28,286 nucleotides of DNA from Scatosoma sp002474405 (GCA_937892545.1 CALAFO010000031.1:1-28286), one strand, 5' to 3'; shown: positions 1-8,175, counted from the stretch's first letter. Made by a program: numbers and translations. The notes: a model not told the origin generated them from the sequence alone.

Positions 1-110
1 GGGCGTAGCCCATTTTTGATTGAAATTTTCCACCGGAAATTTTCAATCAAGGGGCAGTTACATTTACGATTCGCAAATTTTTCAAACAAAAGGGCGGCAA
101 CCTGTTTTCA
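1..110. repeat. Intergenic hairpin, possible dispersed repeat copy A
   Basis: No gene is seen in the first 477 bases. At 16-31 and 35-50 lie two 16-nt arms that are inverted copies with one mismatch, separated by a 3-nt loop. No T-run follows, so it does not look like a simple terminator. The sequence after it (caaggggcagtta, then AAATTT and CAAAC blocks, then ggcaac) has the same layout as the sequence following a hairpin near 15033-15057. This suggests two members of a dispersed intergenic repeat. The left end may be cut by the window edge. The resemblance is short and was judged by eye. Confidence 0.4.
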
Positions 111-216
111 TAAAAACGATTCCCGCGCAAAGCTTCGATAGGGGCGGTTTGCCGATAAACGCCTGCTTATAACGCTTTCGTGAAAAATTTTCTTAAAAAC
201 CTTGAAAAACCGCCGT

Positions 217-228
217 TCAAACGTTTGA
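217..228. promoter_or_regulatory. 12-bp perfect palindrome overlapping a -35 box (operator candidate)
   Basis: The sequence tcaaacgtttga is its own reverse complement. Its last four bases (225-228) are the first four of the TTGACT -35 element at 225-230. This is a classical place for a repressor operator or activator site. No regulator gene is visible nearby, so the binding protein is unknown. Confidence 0.4.
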
Positions 229-253
229 CTTTCCCGCTTTTTTGCGCTATAAT
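225..253 (+). promoter_or_regulatory. SigA-type promoter for the ABC transporter operon
   Basis: TTGACT at 225-230 and TATAAT at 248-253 are separated by exactly 17 nt, a near-perfect housekeeping promoter. Transcription would begin near 260 and give a leader of about 215 nt before the ATP-binding gene at 478. Confidence 0.75.
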
Positions 254-290
254 TTTTTCAGGTTCGAAAAAACCGTTTATTTTTTTGTCT

Positions 291-420
291 TATGGTTAGC
301 CGTCGCTAACCACTTTTCCCGGACTTCCCGCAAAGGTCCGGGACGAAAAGAATTTTCCGTGCAACCGTGCTGTTTTCACACGGTTGCACGTCATGAAGTT
401 AGCTTTTGCTAACCCATGAT
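291..420 (+). promoter_or_regulatory. Structured 5' leader with four consecutive hairpins
   Basis: Four stem-loops follow one another in the predicted leader. The first is ggttagc/gctaacc (294-311). The second is a tcccggac/gtccggga stem (317-343) that can be extended by ctttt/aaaag (313-317 with 346-350). The third is a perfect 12-bp stem cgtgcaaccgtg/cacggttgcacg (358-390). The fourth is gttagc/gctaac inside tcatg/catga (391-419). The first and last share the same GTTAGC/GCTAAC arms and could pair with each other instead. None ends in a T-run. The layout suggests a riboregulator, RNA-stability element or protein-binding leader. It matches no riboswitch class that I recognise. Confidence 0.45.
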
Positions 421-477
421 ATATAAGAAGATATACAAAAGATATACAAAAAGAAAAGAAAAAAGGAGAAAGACGGT

Positions 478-1179
478 ATGGCATTAGTGGAAATGAAAGA
501 CGTAACGCGCGTGTATACCAGCGGCGATCACGAGCTGAAAGCGCTGGACGGCGTGAATTTATCGCTGGAAGAGGGTAAGTTCATCGTGGTGCTCGGTCCC
601 AGCGGCGCGGGCAAAAGCACGCTTTTAAACCTGTTGGGCGGGCTGGATTCGCCCACAAGCGGCACGATTACGGTAGACGGCAAGGATATTTCGAAGCTTT
701 CGGGCGACGAGCTGGCGGAATACCGTGCGGAAAAGGTGGGCTTTGTCTTTCAGTTTTACAATCTCATTCCCACGCTCACGGTGTACGAAAACGTTGCGCT
801 GGTAAAAGAGCTTTCGAAAAACGCGCTCGATCCCGCGGAAATGATTTCGGCGGTAGGGCTTGCCGATCATATGAAAAACTTCCCCGCGGAACTTTCGGGC
901 GGCGAACAACAGCGCGTTTCCATCGCCCGCGCGCTTGCGAAAAACCCCAAAATTCTTCTTTGCGACGAGCCCACGGGCGCGCTCGATTCCGAAACGGGCG
1001 TACTGGTTTTGAAGATGCTTTTAAAAATGGCGCGCGATTATAAAAAGACGATTATCATCGTAACGCACAACCAGAACATCGCAAAAATGGCAGACGTGGT
1101 GGTGCGCGTAAAGAACGGCAAAATCAAATTTTTCGAAGAGCAGGAACACCCGCTTTCCGCCGACGAAGTCGACTGGTAA
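478..1179 (+). CDS. ABC transporter ATP-binding protein (LolD/MacB type)
   Basis: This 233-residue protein is the cytoplasmic ATPase of an ABC transporter. It has Walker A GPSGAGKST at 40-48, a Q-loop glutamine at 92, the signature LSGGEQQR at 139-146, Walker B ILLCDE at 159-164 followed by the D-loop, and the H-loop histidine at 197. The length and the LSGGEQQRVSIARAL form are typical of the LolD/MacB/YknY branch, whose partners are FtsX-like permeases; that partner follows 12 nt downstream. An AGGAGA ribosome site precedes the ATG. Members export peptides or lipoproteins, or work mechanically in the envelope. The substrate cannot be read from the sequence. Expression is probably governed by the promoter at 225-253 and the structured leader. 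Confidence 0.9.
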   Translation: MALVEMKDVTRVYTSGDHELKALDGVNLSLEEGKFIVVLGPSGAGKSTLLNLLGGLDSPTSGTITVDGKDISKLSGDELAEYRAEKVGFVFQFYNLIPTLTVYENVALVKELSKNALDPAEMISAVGLADHMKNFPAELSGGEQQRVSIARALAKNPKILLCDEPTGALDSETGVLVLKMLLKMARDYKKTIIIVTHNQNIAKMADVVVRVKNGKIKFFEEQEHPLSADEVDW

Positions 1180-1191
1180 AAGGAGGCGGCA

Positions 1192-3582
1192 ATGTTATTC
1201 AAAAAACTGCTTCGCACGATGGGGCAATACAAAGCGCAGTTCATTTCCATGATCATCATGATCGCGCTCGGTTTCGGCGTTTTCATCGGTGCAAATATGG
1301 AATGGGTTTCCATCGAAAAAAACACAAACCGCCTGTTCGAAGAAACGGGGCTTGCCGATTATAAAATTTATTCTTCCTCCGCGATGACGGACGGCGTAAC
1401 CGCAACGTTTTCCGAGGAGGAATTGCAGAAAATCAAAGCGCTCGACGGCGTGAAGGACGCCGCAAGATTCTTTTCCGTCAACGCCGACGTTACCTTGGTA
1501 AACGGCGAAAAAATCAAAACGGAAAAGGACGGAACGGGCAAGGAAAAAATTCCCCGCGCGGCAATCACCGTTACGGAAAGCGAAAACGTATCGTTTTTCA
1601 ATCTCACAAGCGGCGAAGCGTACGACGGGGCGTCGACGGATAAAATCTGGGTTTCCGATAAATTCGCGCAGGCAAAAGAAATTTCCGTGGGCGATACGCT
1701 CACGTTCGGCACGGTGCCCGGCATCAACGCCTCGCTTGAATTTAAGGTGGCGGGGCTCGTGAAATCGGGCGAATATATGGTGTGCGTGCAGGATTCCACG
1801 CAGCTGATGCCCGATTATAAAATGTTCGGCTACGCCTACATAACGCCCGCGGCGTACAAAAAAATCTGCGAATCCGCGGGGCTTCCCTCGCCGTTATACG
1901 CGCAGATCAATGTCCGCGTAAATAATTTCGACGATTTTACGAAACAGAAATTTTCCGACGCGGTAAACGCCGCGCTCGGCAAAACGATGCTCGTGATTTC
2001 CAAAGAGGAAAGTTCTTCCTACGCTTTGGCGCAAGGCGAAGCGGAAGAAGGCAAAACGATGGGCGCCGTGCTTCCCGTCATGTTCCTCGCCATCGCGGTG
2101 CTTACCATGATTACAACCATGCACCGTATCGCGGCAAAGGAAAAAACGCAGATCGGCACTCTGAAAGCGCTCGGCTATAAAAACAAGCGGATTCTCGCGC
2201 ATTATTCCTCGTATGCGCTCGCCATCGGCATTGTCGGCGCGGCGCTCGGTATCGGCATCGGCTACGGTTTCGCTTATTTCATCATGAATCCTTCCGGCTC
2301 TATGGGCACGTATATGGATTTGCCGTACTGGAAGCTGCACATGCCTTTCTTCTGCGTCGTGGTGATGATCGCTATCCTGTTTGCGCTCACGCTCATCGGC
2401 TTCCTTTCGGTAAAAAGCATGCTGCGCGGCACGGCGGCGGACGCGCTTCGTCCGTACACGCCGAAGAAGATGAAAAATCTCGCCATCGAAAAAACGAAGG
2501 TGTGGAAGAAGTTTTCGTTCGGTACGCGTTGGAACCTGCGCGACGTCATGCGGCACAAATCCCGCACGCTGATGAGCCTTATCGGCATTATCGGCTGCAC
2601 CGTTTTAATGGCGGGCGCGCTGGGCATGAACGACACGATGAACGCGTTCTTATCCGATTATTACGATAAGGCGATGAATTATTCCAGCCGCATTTATGTA
2701 ACTTCGGCAAGAGAAGAAACCGTGGCGGAAATCGCGGAAAAATACACCGCGGACGCCAGCGCTTCCGTCAGCGTGGAAATCGGCGACAAGGGCGTTTCGC
2801 TGGATATTTACGATATTAAAAACGATAAAGTACGCTTCCTTAACAAAAAAGGCGCGCTTGTTCCGCTGCAGAACGACGGCGCATATATCTGCCGCCGCAT
2901 CGCGGACGAATACAAATTAAAAGCGGGCGATACGTTTACGGTAAGTCCGTACGGCACCGATAAAGAATATACGCTGAAAGTCAACGGCATTATTTACTCT
3001 TCGTCGGAAAGCGTCGCAATCACAAACGTATACGCCGAAGCGTGCGGCATCACGGGTTATAAAACGGACAGTCTGTACACTTCCGCAGTAAAGAACGTTC
3101 TGCTTGACGACGAGCTTACGAAGAATTTCGAAATTCAGGATAAGCAGTCCATCGTGGAATCGTTCGAAACGTTCACAAGCCTGCTGAATTTGTCGGTAGC
3201 GGTGCTGATTGCCGCGGCAATCGTGCTGGGCGTGGTGGTTTTGTACAATCTCGGCGTAATGAGCTATACCGAACGCTACCGCGAAATGGCAACGCTGAAG
3301 GTGGTGGGCTTCAAAGATAAAAAAATCGCCGGGCTTTTAATCGGGCAGAATATGTGGGTAACGGTAATCGGCGTGATTCTCGGTTTGCCGCTTGCCGCAG
3401 GCACGCTCGGTTATCTGGTGAAAGAGCTCGCTTCCGAATACGAAATGCGCGTGGTCATGGGATGGAAAACGTTTTTAATCAGTACGCTTTTGACGTTCTG
3501 CGTTTCGCTGGTGGTAAGCCTGTTCGTAGCGAAGAAAAATAAAAAAATCGATATGGTGGAAGCCCTGAAAGGCGCCGAATAA
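1192..3582 (+). CDS. FtsX-like ABC transporter permease (two FtsX modules)
   Basis: This 796-residue membrane protein pairs with the ATPase just upstream. Hydrophobic segments lie near residues 15-35, 289-309, 342-364, 383-404, 459-479, 663-686, 720-741 and 761-780. That gives two modules, each with one helix, a long extracytoplasmic domain (about 36-285 and 480-660) and three helices. This is the layout of full-length FtsX/MacB-type permeases, here with both halves in one chain. A perfect AGGAGG lies 6 nt before the ATG. The family moves peptides or lipoproteins, or transmits force, rather than making a classical channel. The large outer domains have no cysteine pairs or motifs that reveal the ligand. 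The gene looks intact. Confidence 0.85.
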   Translation: MLFKKLLRTMGQYKAQFISMIIMIALGFGVFIGANMEWVSIEKNTNRLFEETGLADYKIYSSSAMTDGVTATFSEEELQKIKALDGVKDAARFFSVNADVTLVNGEKIKTEKDGTGKEKIPRAAITVTESENVSFFNLTSGEAYDGASTDKIWVSDKFAQAKEISVGDTLTFGTVPGINASLEFKVAGLVKSGEYMVCVQDSTQLMPDYKMFGYAYITPAAYKKICESAGLPSPLYAQINVRVNNFDDFTKQKFSDAVNAALGKTMLVISKEESSSYALAQGEAEEGKTMGAVLPVMFLAIAVLTMITTMHRIAAKEKTQIGTLKALGYKNKRILAHYSSYALAIGIVGAALGIGIGYGFAYFIMNPSGSMGTYMDLPYWKLHMPFFCVVVMIAILFALTLIGFLSVKSMLRGTAADALRPYTPKKMKNLAIEKTKVWKKFSFGTRWNLRDVMRHKSRTLMSLIGIIGCTVLMAGALGMNDTMNAFLSDYYDKAMNYSSRIYVTSAREETVAEIAEKYTADASASVSVEIGDKGVSLDIYDIKNDKVRFLNKKGALVPLQNDGAYICRRIADEYKLKAGDTFTVSPYGTDKEYTLKVNGIIYSSSESVAITNVYAEACGITGYKTDSLYTSAVKNVLLDDELTKNFEIQDKQSIVESFETFTSLLNLSVAVLIAAAIVLGVVVLYNLGVMSYTERYREMATLKVVGFKDKKIAGLLIGQNMWVTVIGVILGLPLAAGTLGYLVKELASEYEMRVVMGWKTFLISTLLTFCVSLVVSLFVAKKNKKIDMVEALKGAE

Positions 3583-3608
3583 TCCCGCGGGGCAAAGGAG
3601 ATACAACC

Positions 3609-3860
3609 ATGAAAAAAACAATTTTAACGATAGACGGCATGATGTGCGGCATGTGCGAAAGCCATGTGAACGACGCGATCCGCGCGAATTTTAACGTAAA
3701 AAAAGTGAGCTCGTCGCACACGAAAAACCGCTGCGAAATTCTTTCCGAAAACGGAATCGACGAAAAAAAAGCGGCGGAAGTACTCGGCGCGCTGGGCTAT
3801 AAAGTAACCGCTTCTTCGGAAGAAGAGTATAAGAAAAAAGGATTTCTGTTCTTTAAATAA
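3609..3860 (+). CDS. HMA-domain heavy-metal-binding protein
   Basis: This 83-residue soluble protein begins with the beta strand KKTILTIDG followed by the metal site GMMCGMCESHV, with cysteines at 13 and 16. This is the MxCxxC signature of the heavy-metal-associated fold found in copper chaperones (CopZ) and P-type ATPase N-termini. It ends with a lysine-rich, aromatic tail. AGGAG precedes the ATG, it lies 26 nt after the permease, and a terminator follows, so it is the third gene of the ABC operon. Metal preference, copper versus zinc or another metal, cannot be told from the motif. No copper ATPase is nearby, so its link with the transporter is unexplained. Confidence 0.8.
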   Translation: MKKTILTIDGMMCGMCESHVNDAIRANFNVKKVSSSHTKNRCEILSENGIDEKKAAEVLGALGYKVTASSEEEYKKKGFLFFK

Positions 3861-3896
3861 GTGCGGAAATACGTAAAAAACGGTGCAAAAAAGCGT

Positions 3897-3926
3897 AAAA
3901 ATCGCCTGAAAAACGGCGATTTTTTT
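3897..3926 (+). terminator. Intrinsic terminator after the ABC/HMA operon
   Basis: Arms aaaaatcgcc (3897-3906) and ggcgatttttt (from 3915) form a stem with an 8-nt loop and run directly into a tract of seven T. It ends the transcript of the transporter and HMA genes. Confidence 0.8.
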
Positions 3927-3947
3927 GCGTTTTTCGGGCTTGTACGG

Positions 3948-3976
3948 TTGAATTTTTACGTTTTTTGTGCTAAAAT
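3948..3976 (+). promoter_or_regulatory. SigA-type promoter for the dgt operon
   Basis: TTGAAT at 3948-3953 and TAAAAT at 3971-3976 are spaced by 17 nt. The transcript would start near 3983, about 60 nt ahead of the dgt ATG. It lies directly after the terminator of the previous operon. Confidence 0.65.
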
Positions 3977-4043
3977 AGAGTCGGAAACAACGTAAAAACA
4001 CGTAAAATTACGCCAAAAAACGCTGTTTCCGGGAGGAAAAACG

Positions 4044-5279
4044 ATGCCGAAAACCGATTTCAAAGAAGTGGCGGCGGATAAACGCAATCCGCGCTATGAA
4101 GAATTTACGCGGCGGGAAAACGGACTGTATTCCGAAAAAGGCGAGGTGCGCTCGCCGTTCGCGCGCGATTGCACGCGGGTGCTTCACTCTACGGCGTACC
4201 GCCGACTGAAGCATAAAACGCAGGTGTTTTACAACATCGAAAATGACCATATCTGCACGCGGATGGAGCACGTGCTGCACGTGGAATCGGCGGCGTATAC
4301 CATTGCGAAACGGCTGAAACTCAACGACGAGCTCACCCGCGCCATCGCCATGGCGCACGATCTGGGGCACGCGCCGTTCGGGCACCACGGCGAAAGAATC
4401 ATCGGCAAGTTTTACCGCAGATATCTGAACGGCGAAACGTTCTGGCACGAAAAAAACGGATTGTACCTCGCCGATAAAATCGAACTGCTGCCCGACCACG
4501 AAAACGTGTACCGCAATTTAAACCTCACTTACGCCGTGCGCGACGGCATCATTTCGCATTGCGGCGAAGTGGACGAAAACGGCGTGAAGCCGCGCGAAGA
4601 GCTCATCGATCTGAAGGAGTTCACGACGCCCGGAAAATATCAGCCCGCCACCTACGAGGGGTGCGTGGTGAAGCTTTCCGATAAAATCGCGTACGTTGGC
4701 AGAGATATCGAAGACGCGCTGAACCTCGGCTTTTTATCGCCCGCAAGCGTTGCGAAACTGCAGAAAATCGTGGGCTTGAAAAACGGCGAAGCGGTGAACA
4801 CCAGCACGATTATGAGTAACATGATTTTAGACGTCTGCGCCGTTTCTTCGCCGGAAAAAGGCATTTGTTTTTCGGAAGAAATGGGAGAAACGCTTACGAA
4901 AATCAAGGCGTTCAACAACGAAAACATCTATAAAAACAAGCGTTTCGCGCCGTTCAACCGCTATGCGGAACTGGTGATAAGCGAGCTGTTTTACACGCTG
5001 TATTCCTGTTACGACCGCGGAAACCCCGTGCGCGGGCTGGAAAAGAAAAAGCGGGCGTATCCCACGCTGGTGAGCGAATTCTGCGATTATCTGTTCAAAT
5101 ACAGCGACGACGATTTTTCGCGCGAGGCGGGCTGGAAAAAACAGGCTTCGTATCGGAACGAAAAAGTGTACGGCACGCTGGAAAACAGGCAGATTTACGC
5201 GCGCGCCGTGCTGGATTACATCGCGGGGATGACTGATCGGTTTGCCGTGAAATGTTTCGACGAACTGATTACTTACTGA
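4044..5279 (+). CDS. dgt: dGTP triphosphohydrolase (HD-domain dNTPase)
   Basis: This 411-residue cytosolic enzyme is predicted to cleave dGTP (or other dNTPs) to the deoxynucleoside and triphosphate, which tunes the dNTP pool. The HD-domain metal ligands are visible: His76 in RMEH, His105-Asp106 in AMAHDLGHAPFGHHGE, and a distal Asp in the KLSDKIAYVGRDIED segment near residue 205. The N-terminal SPFARDCTRVLHSTAYRRLKHKTQV is the usual nucleotide-binding lead-in of the family. A GGGAGG site precedes the ATG. It is the first gene of a long co-oriented series and has its own promoter. The substrate range of dgt-like enzymes in Clostridia is often broader than dGTP, so the name gives the family rather than a proven specificity. 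Confidence 0.88.
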   Translation: MPKTDFKEVAADKRNPRYEEFTRRENGLYSEKGEVRSPFARDCTRVLHSTAYRRLKHKTQVFYNIENDHICTRMEHVLHVESAAYTIAKRLKLNDELTRAIAMAHDLGHAPFGHHGERIIGKFYRRYLNGETFWHEKNGLYLADKIELLPDHENVYRNLNLTYAVRDGIISHCGEVDENGVKPREELIDLKEFTTPGKYQPATYEGCVVKLSDKIAYVGRDIEDALNLGFLSPASVAKLQKIVGLKNGEAVNTSTIMSNMILDVCAVSSPEKGICFSEEMGETLTKIKAFNNENIYKNKRFAPFNRYAELVISELFYTLYSCYDRGNPVRGLEKKKRAYPTLVSEFCDYLFKYSDDDFSREAGWKKQASYRNEKVYGTLENRQIYARAVLDYIAGMTDRFAVKCFDELITY

Positions 5280-5303
5280 TACGGAAGAACGGAGAGAAAA
5301 ACA

Positions 5304-6122
5304 TTGTATCCTTACGAAATTATATTCGGGCTGACTTTATACGATATTCTGATTGCCGCGGGCGTTGCGGCGGCGATTCTTCTGTTTTCGTATCTGGCGG
5401 ATAAGCGCGGACTTAAGAAAAAATTGCAGTCTCTGGTGATGGTATGCACGCTGTGCGCGCTGGCGGGCGGATGGTTTTTCGCGGTGCTTACGCAAAGTTT
5501 TTACAACTATCTGGAAACGGGCGTTTTCACCTGGGGCGGCATGACGTTTTACGGCGGCTTCGTGGGCGGCGCGGCGTGCTTTCTGCTGGTGTACTTTCTG
5601 GGCGGAAAATTCGCGTTTAAAAAGACGGCCGAGCCCCGTTACTATCTTACGAAATTTTTTACGGTGGCGGATATCGCCGCATGCTGCGTGTGCGCGGCGC
5701 ACGCTCTCGGCAGATTCGGCTGCTTATTCGCGGGGTGCTGCCACGGCAAAGTGTACGCGGAAAAAAAGCCTTTTACGGTGCCGCTTTTAACCCTTTCCGT
5801 AAACGGAGAAGTGCTGCGGACGGAATACACCGTGCCCGTGCAGCTGTACGAAGCGCTGTTTTTGCTGGCGCTCGGCGCGTTTTTCTTTTTCCGCGTGCTG
5901 CGTAAAAAAACGTACGATCTGCCGCTGTATCTGGCGTTGTACGGCGTGTGGCGCTTTTGCATAGAGTTTGCGCGGGCGGACGACCGCGGTGCCACGGTGG
6001 TATCGTTTTTATCGCCCTCGCAGCTGGTGGCGCTGCTTTTGATTGCGGTTGCCGCGGCGGTGTTTTATACGGAGCGGCGCTGCCTGAAATCGCGGAGGAA
6101 AGCGGATGATGAGCAATCCTGA
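5304..6122 (+). CDS. lgt: Lgt-family prolipoprotein diacylglyceryl transferase (divergent)
   Basis: This 272-residue polytopic membrane protein starts at TTG, 24 nt after dgt with a GGAG site. Family landmarks are MTFYGGFVGG (80-89), the HALGRFGCLFAGCCHG segment (133-148, where classical Lgt has a GRxGNFxNGE-type loop), VPVQLYEAL (177-185) and WRFCIEFARADDRG (216-229). Lgt moves diacylglycerol from phosphatidylglycerol to the lipobox cysteine of prelipoproteins. The cysteine-rich GCLFAGCCHG form marks a divergent subgroup seen in Clostridia, so the acceptor may not be the standard one. About six membrane segments are visible. It overlaps the next gene by 17 nt, which implies translational coupling. 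Confidence 0.72.
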   Translation: MYPYEIIFGLTLYDILIAAGVAAAILLFSYLADKRGLKKKLQSLVMVCTLCALAGGWFFAVLTQSFYNYLETGVFTWGGMTFYGGFVGGAACFLLVYFLGGKFAFKKTAEPRYYLTKFFTVADIAACCVCAAHALGRFGCLFAGCCHGKVYAEKKPFTVPLLTLSVNGEVLRTEYTVPVQLYEALFLLALGAFFFFRVLRKKTYDLPLYLALYGVWRFCIEFARADDRGATVVSFLSPSQLVALLLIAVAAAVFYTERRCLKSRRKADDEQS

Positions 6123-7005
6123 AACGGGCGCGGAACAAAAGGCGGAACAAAAGCGGAAGAACCGCGCGCGCCTTGCGGCAGCCGCGGCGCTTCTGATTAT
6201 GCTTGCGGCGTACGAAATGTTTTTCGAAGGGTGGCTGTACCGCGCGTTGCTTGCTTCGCCCGGTGCGGCGGAAAAATTTTCCGAACGGGAAATGCGGCTT
6301 CTTTCGGACAGCGCGGATACGATTTTATCGCGCCTGCTCGGTTTTGCCGCGGCGGCGCTCACCGTGAGTTATTTAAACGTGCGCGTTTTCGGAAAATGCG
6401 GCGGAAAGGCGTTTTTGCGCACGTTGCCGTGTTTTTTCGTCGCGCTCCTAAATCCGCCCGTTCTGGCGCTGGTTTTTAAAAATTCTTCGCTGGATTATTC
6501 CGGGACGAAAATGGCGTGGTACGCCGTGATGTTCGCGGCGGAGTGCGTTGCCGTGGCGGCGTTCGAAGAAACGCTCTTCCGCGGCGCGGTGTTTCTTACG
6601 GTGCTTGAAAACCGCCGCGGCGACGGGAAGCGGATTTTCGCTTCCGTTGCGATTTCTTCCGCGATTTTTGCGGCAGCGCATCTTTTAAATCTGTTTACGT
6701 CCTCGCCGGGGGCGGTGCTGCTGCAAACGGGGTATTCGTTCCTCCTCGGCGGCATGTGCGCCTACACGCTGCTACGCACGAAAAACATATCTTTCTGCGT
6801 GGCGTTGCACGCGATATTCAATTTCTGCGGAACGCTGACGGAAAAATTCGGGCGCGGCGCCTGGGATACGCCCGCAATCATCGCCTTTACGTGCGTTCTG
6901 GGCGTGTTTACGGCGGCTTGGGTGATTTCCGATTTGTTCCGCATGAACAAAGAAAGCACGGATTGTTTTTATAAAATCGCCGCGGAAGCGCCGGAAACGG
7001 CATAA
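6106..7005 (+). CDS. CPBP-family intramembrane glutamic protease
   Basis: This 299-residue integral membrane protein has the three motifs of the CAAX-protease/bacteriocin-processing family: EETLFR with Glu154, Glu155 and Arg159; FAAAHLLN with His192; and HAIFN with His235 and Asn239. These form the catalytic centre of Rce1/ABI-type proteases inside the bilayer. Several hydrophobic helices surround them, and the N-terminal 22 residues are highly charged. GGAGGA lies 6 nt upstream of the ATG, and the gene starts inside the end of the lgt gene. In Firmicutes such proteins serve in peptide maturation, bacteriocin immunity or anti-sigma cleavage. No substrate peptide is seen here. Confidence 0.8.
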   Translation: MMSNPETGAEQKAEQKRKNRARLAAAAALLIMLAAYEMFFEGWLYRALLASPGAAEKFSEREMRLLSDSADTILSRLLGFAAAALTVSYLNVRVFGKCGGKAFLRTLPCFFVALLNPPVLALVFKNSSLDYSGTKMAWYAVMFAAECVAVAAFEETLFRGAVFLTVLENRRGDGKRIFASVAISSAIFAAAHLLNLFTSSPGAVLLQTGYSFLLGGMCAYTLLRTKNISFCVALHAIFNFCGTLTEKFGRGAWDTPAIIAFTCVLGVFTAAWVISDLFRMNKESTDCFYKIAAEAPETA

Positions 7006-7034
7006 TCCGCGCGGGAAAAGCATAGGTATAACCG

Positions 7035-8096
7035 ATGAAGCTTTTCCCGGAAAAAACACGTAAATTTTTCGGGCGCGCGCTGTGGTGGTGCGCGCTTTTT
7101 GCCATATGTTTTTTATCGGCGTTTTACGCGTTTCCGTACCTGCGTGCGCGCGGCGGCGGGGAAGAAAACAACGGCGGCGCCGATCGCCCGGCGGTGCTTT
7201 CGCTGTGGCACACGGATACGTTCGAGGGCGGAAAAGGCTCCCGCGCGGCGTTTTTAAAGCGGATTGCCGCGGAGTACGGAAAGAAAAACCGCGGCGTTGT
7301 GGTGCTGGTTTCTTCCTATTCGGCGGAGGGACTGCAGGCGGCTTTTCAAAAGGGCGAAACGCCCGATTTGCTGTCGTTCGGCATCGGCGCGGAAGCGGAT
7401 ACGGCGGCGTTTATGCCGCTGAGCACGGAATTTACGAAAACGCCGAAAGCGGGGCGCGGCGCGGGAACGGGCAAAGCCGCGTTTGCCGTGCCGTGGTGCA
7501 TGAACGCCTATGCGCTGTACACGGAAAACGGAGATTTTTCGGACGCTTCGGCGGAAAACACGCTGATTTCTTCGGGCGGGAAAAATCTTGCGGAAGCCGC
7601 CGCGGCGATCGCCTTTCCGGGCGAAAAACTTTCCTGCGGCGTTACGGAAAGCGTGGCGGCGTACGCGGCGTTTTTGAACGGAGAAAAAAAGTATCTTCTG
7701 GGCACGGGCAGGGATATTTACCGGTTTGCGGCGAGAAACAGGCAGGTGCGCGCGGAATTGTTATCGGGGTATAACGATCTGTATCAGCAGATCGGCGTGA
7801 TGAAAGCGCGGACGGACGAGAAAAAAAGAGAAGCCGCCGCGGCGTTCATACAATATCTGCTTTCGGAAAACGTGCAGAAAAGGCTGACGGAAATAGGAAT
7901 GTTTTCGGCGTATTATAAAGCCTACGGCGGCGAAGCGGACGGCATAGCGGCGCAACTGGAAAACGAACTGTTTTCCTGCGGCGGGGCGCGGTTGTACGCG
8001 GACGCGTTTTTATCGGCGGAAGCGCGGAAAACGGCGGCGCGTTGCGCGCTGGAAGGAAACGCGGCGGAACTGAAAAATTTTCTGAAAGCAAAATAA
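7035..8096 (+). CDS. Membrane-anchored extracellular solute-binding-like protein
   Basis: This 353-residue protein has an N-terminal basic stretch and one hydrophobic segment (about 15-34) with no convincing lipobox, so it is probably anchored outside the cell by an uncleaved signal. The mature part resembles family 1 solute-binding proteins: LSLWHTDTFEGGKGSRAAFLKRIAAEY near 56-81, GETPDLLSFG near 107-116, PWCMNAYALY, and a C-terminal AAAAFIQYLLSENVQKRL segment like the closing helix of that fold. No permease or ATPase for sugar uptake is adjacent, so it may be an orphan receptor or a derived envelope protein. The ribosome site is weak. Part of the ligand region is shorter than in sugar-binding relatives. 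Confidence 0.55.
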   Translation: MKLFPEKTRKFFGRALWWCALFAICFLSAFYAFPYLRARGGGEENNGGADRPAVLSLWHTDTFEGGKGSRAAFLKRIAAEYGKKNRGVVVLVSSYSAEGLQAAFQKGETPDLLSFGIGAEADTAAFMPLSTEFTKTPKAGRGAGTGKAAFAVPWCMNAYALYTENGDFSDASAENTLISSGGKNLAEAAAAIAFPGEKLSCGVTESVAAYAAFLNGEKKYLLGTGRDIYRFAARNRQVRAELLSGYNDLYQQIGVMKARTDEKKREAAAAFIQYLLSENVQKRLTEIGMFSAYYKAYGGEADGIAAQLENELFSCGGARLYADAFLSAEARKTAARCALEGNAAELKNFLKAK

Positions 8097-8175
8097 TTTT
8101 TCAAAACGGCGCGAAAAGGCGCGGAAACACTTTTAAAATTGCGAAAAATATGTTACAATAAAGGAGCGGAAAATT

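Larger units (their letters stand above)
3872..4007. repeat. Cluster of CGTAAAA heptamers around the dgt promoter
   Basis: The heptamer CGTAAAA occurs at 3872-3878, 3894-3900, 3991-3997 and 4001-4007 on the + strand, and inverted at 3954-3960 inside the -35/-10 spacer. The pair at 3991 and 4001 has a 10-bp period, one helical turn, just after the expected transcription start. This could be an operator array or simply AT-rich intergenic DNA. Confidence 0.35.

Noticed and set aside
8131..8159. Promoter-like TGTTACAAT (extended -10) before murB
   Set aside because: The -35 region is poor, and the implied start near 8166 would fall inside the murB ribosome-binding site, so I did not list it as a feature.
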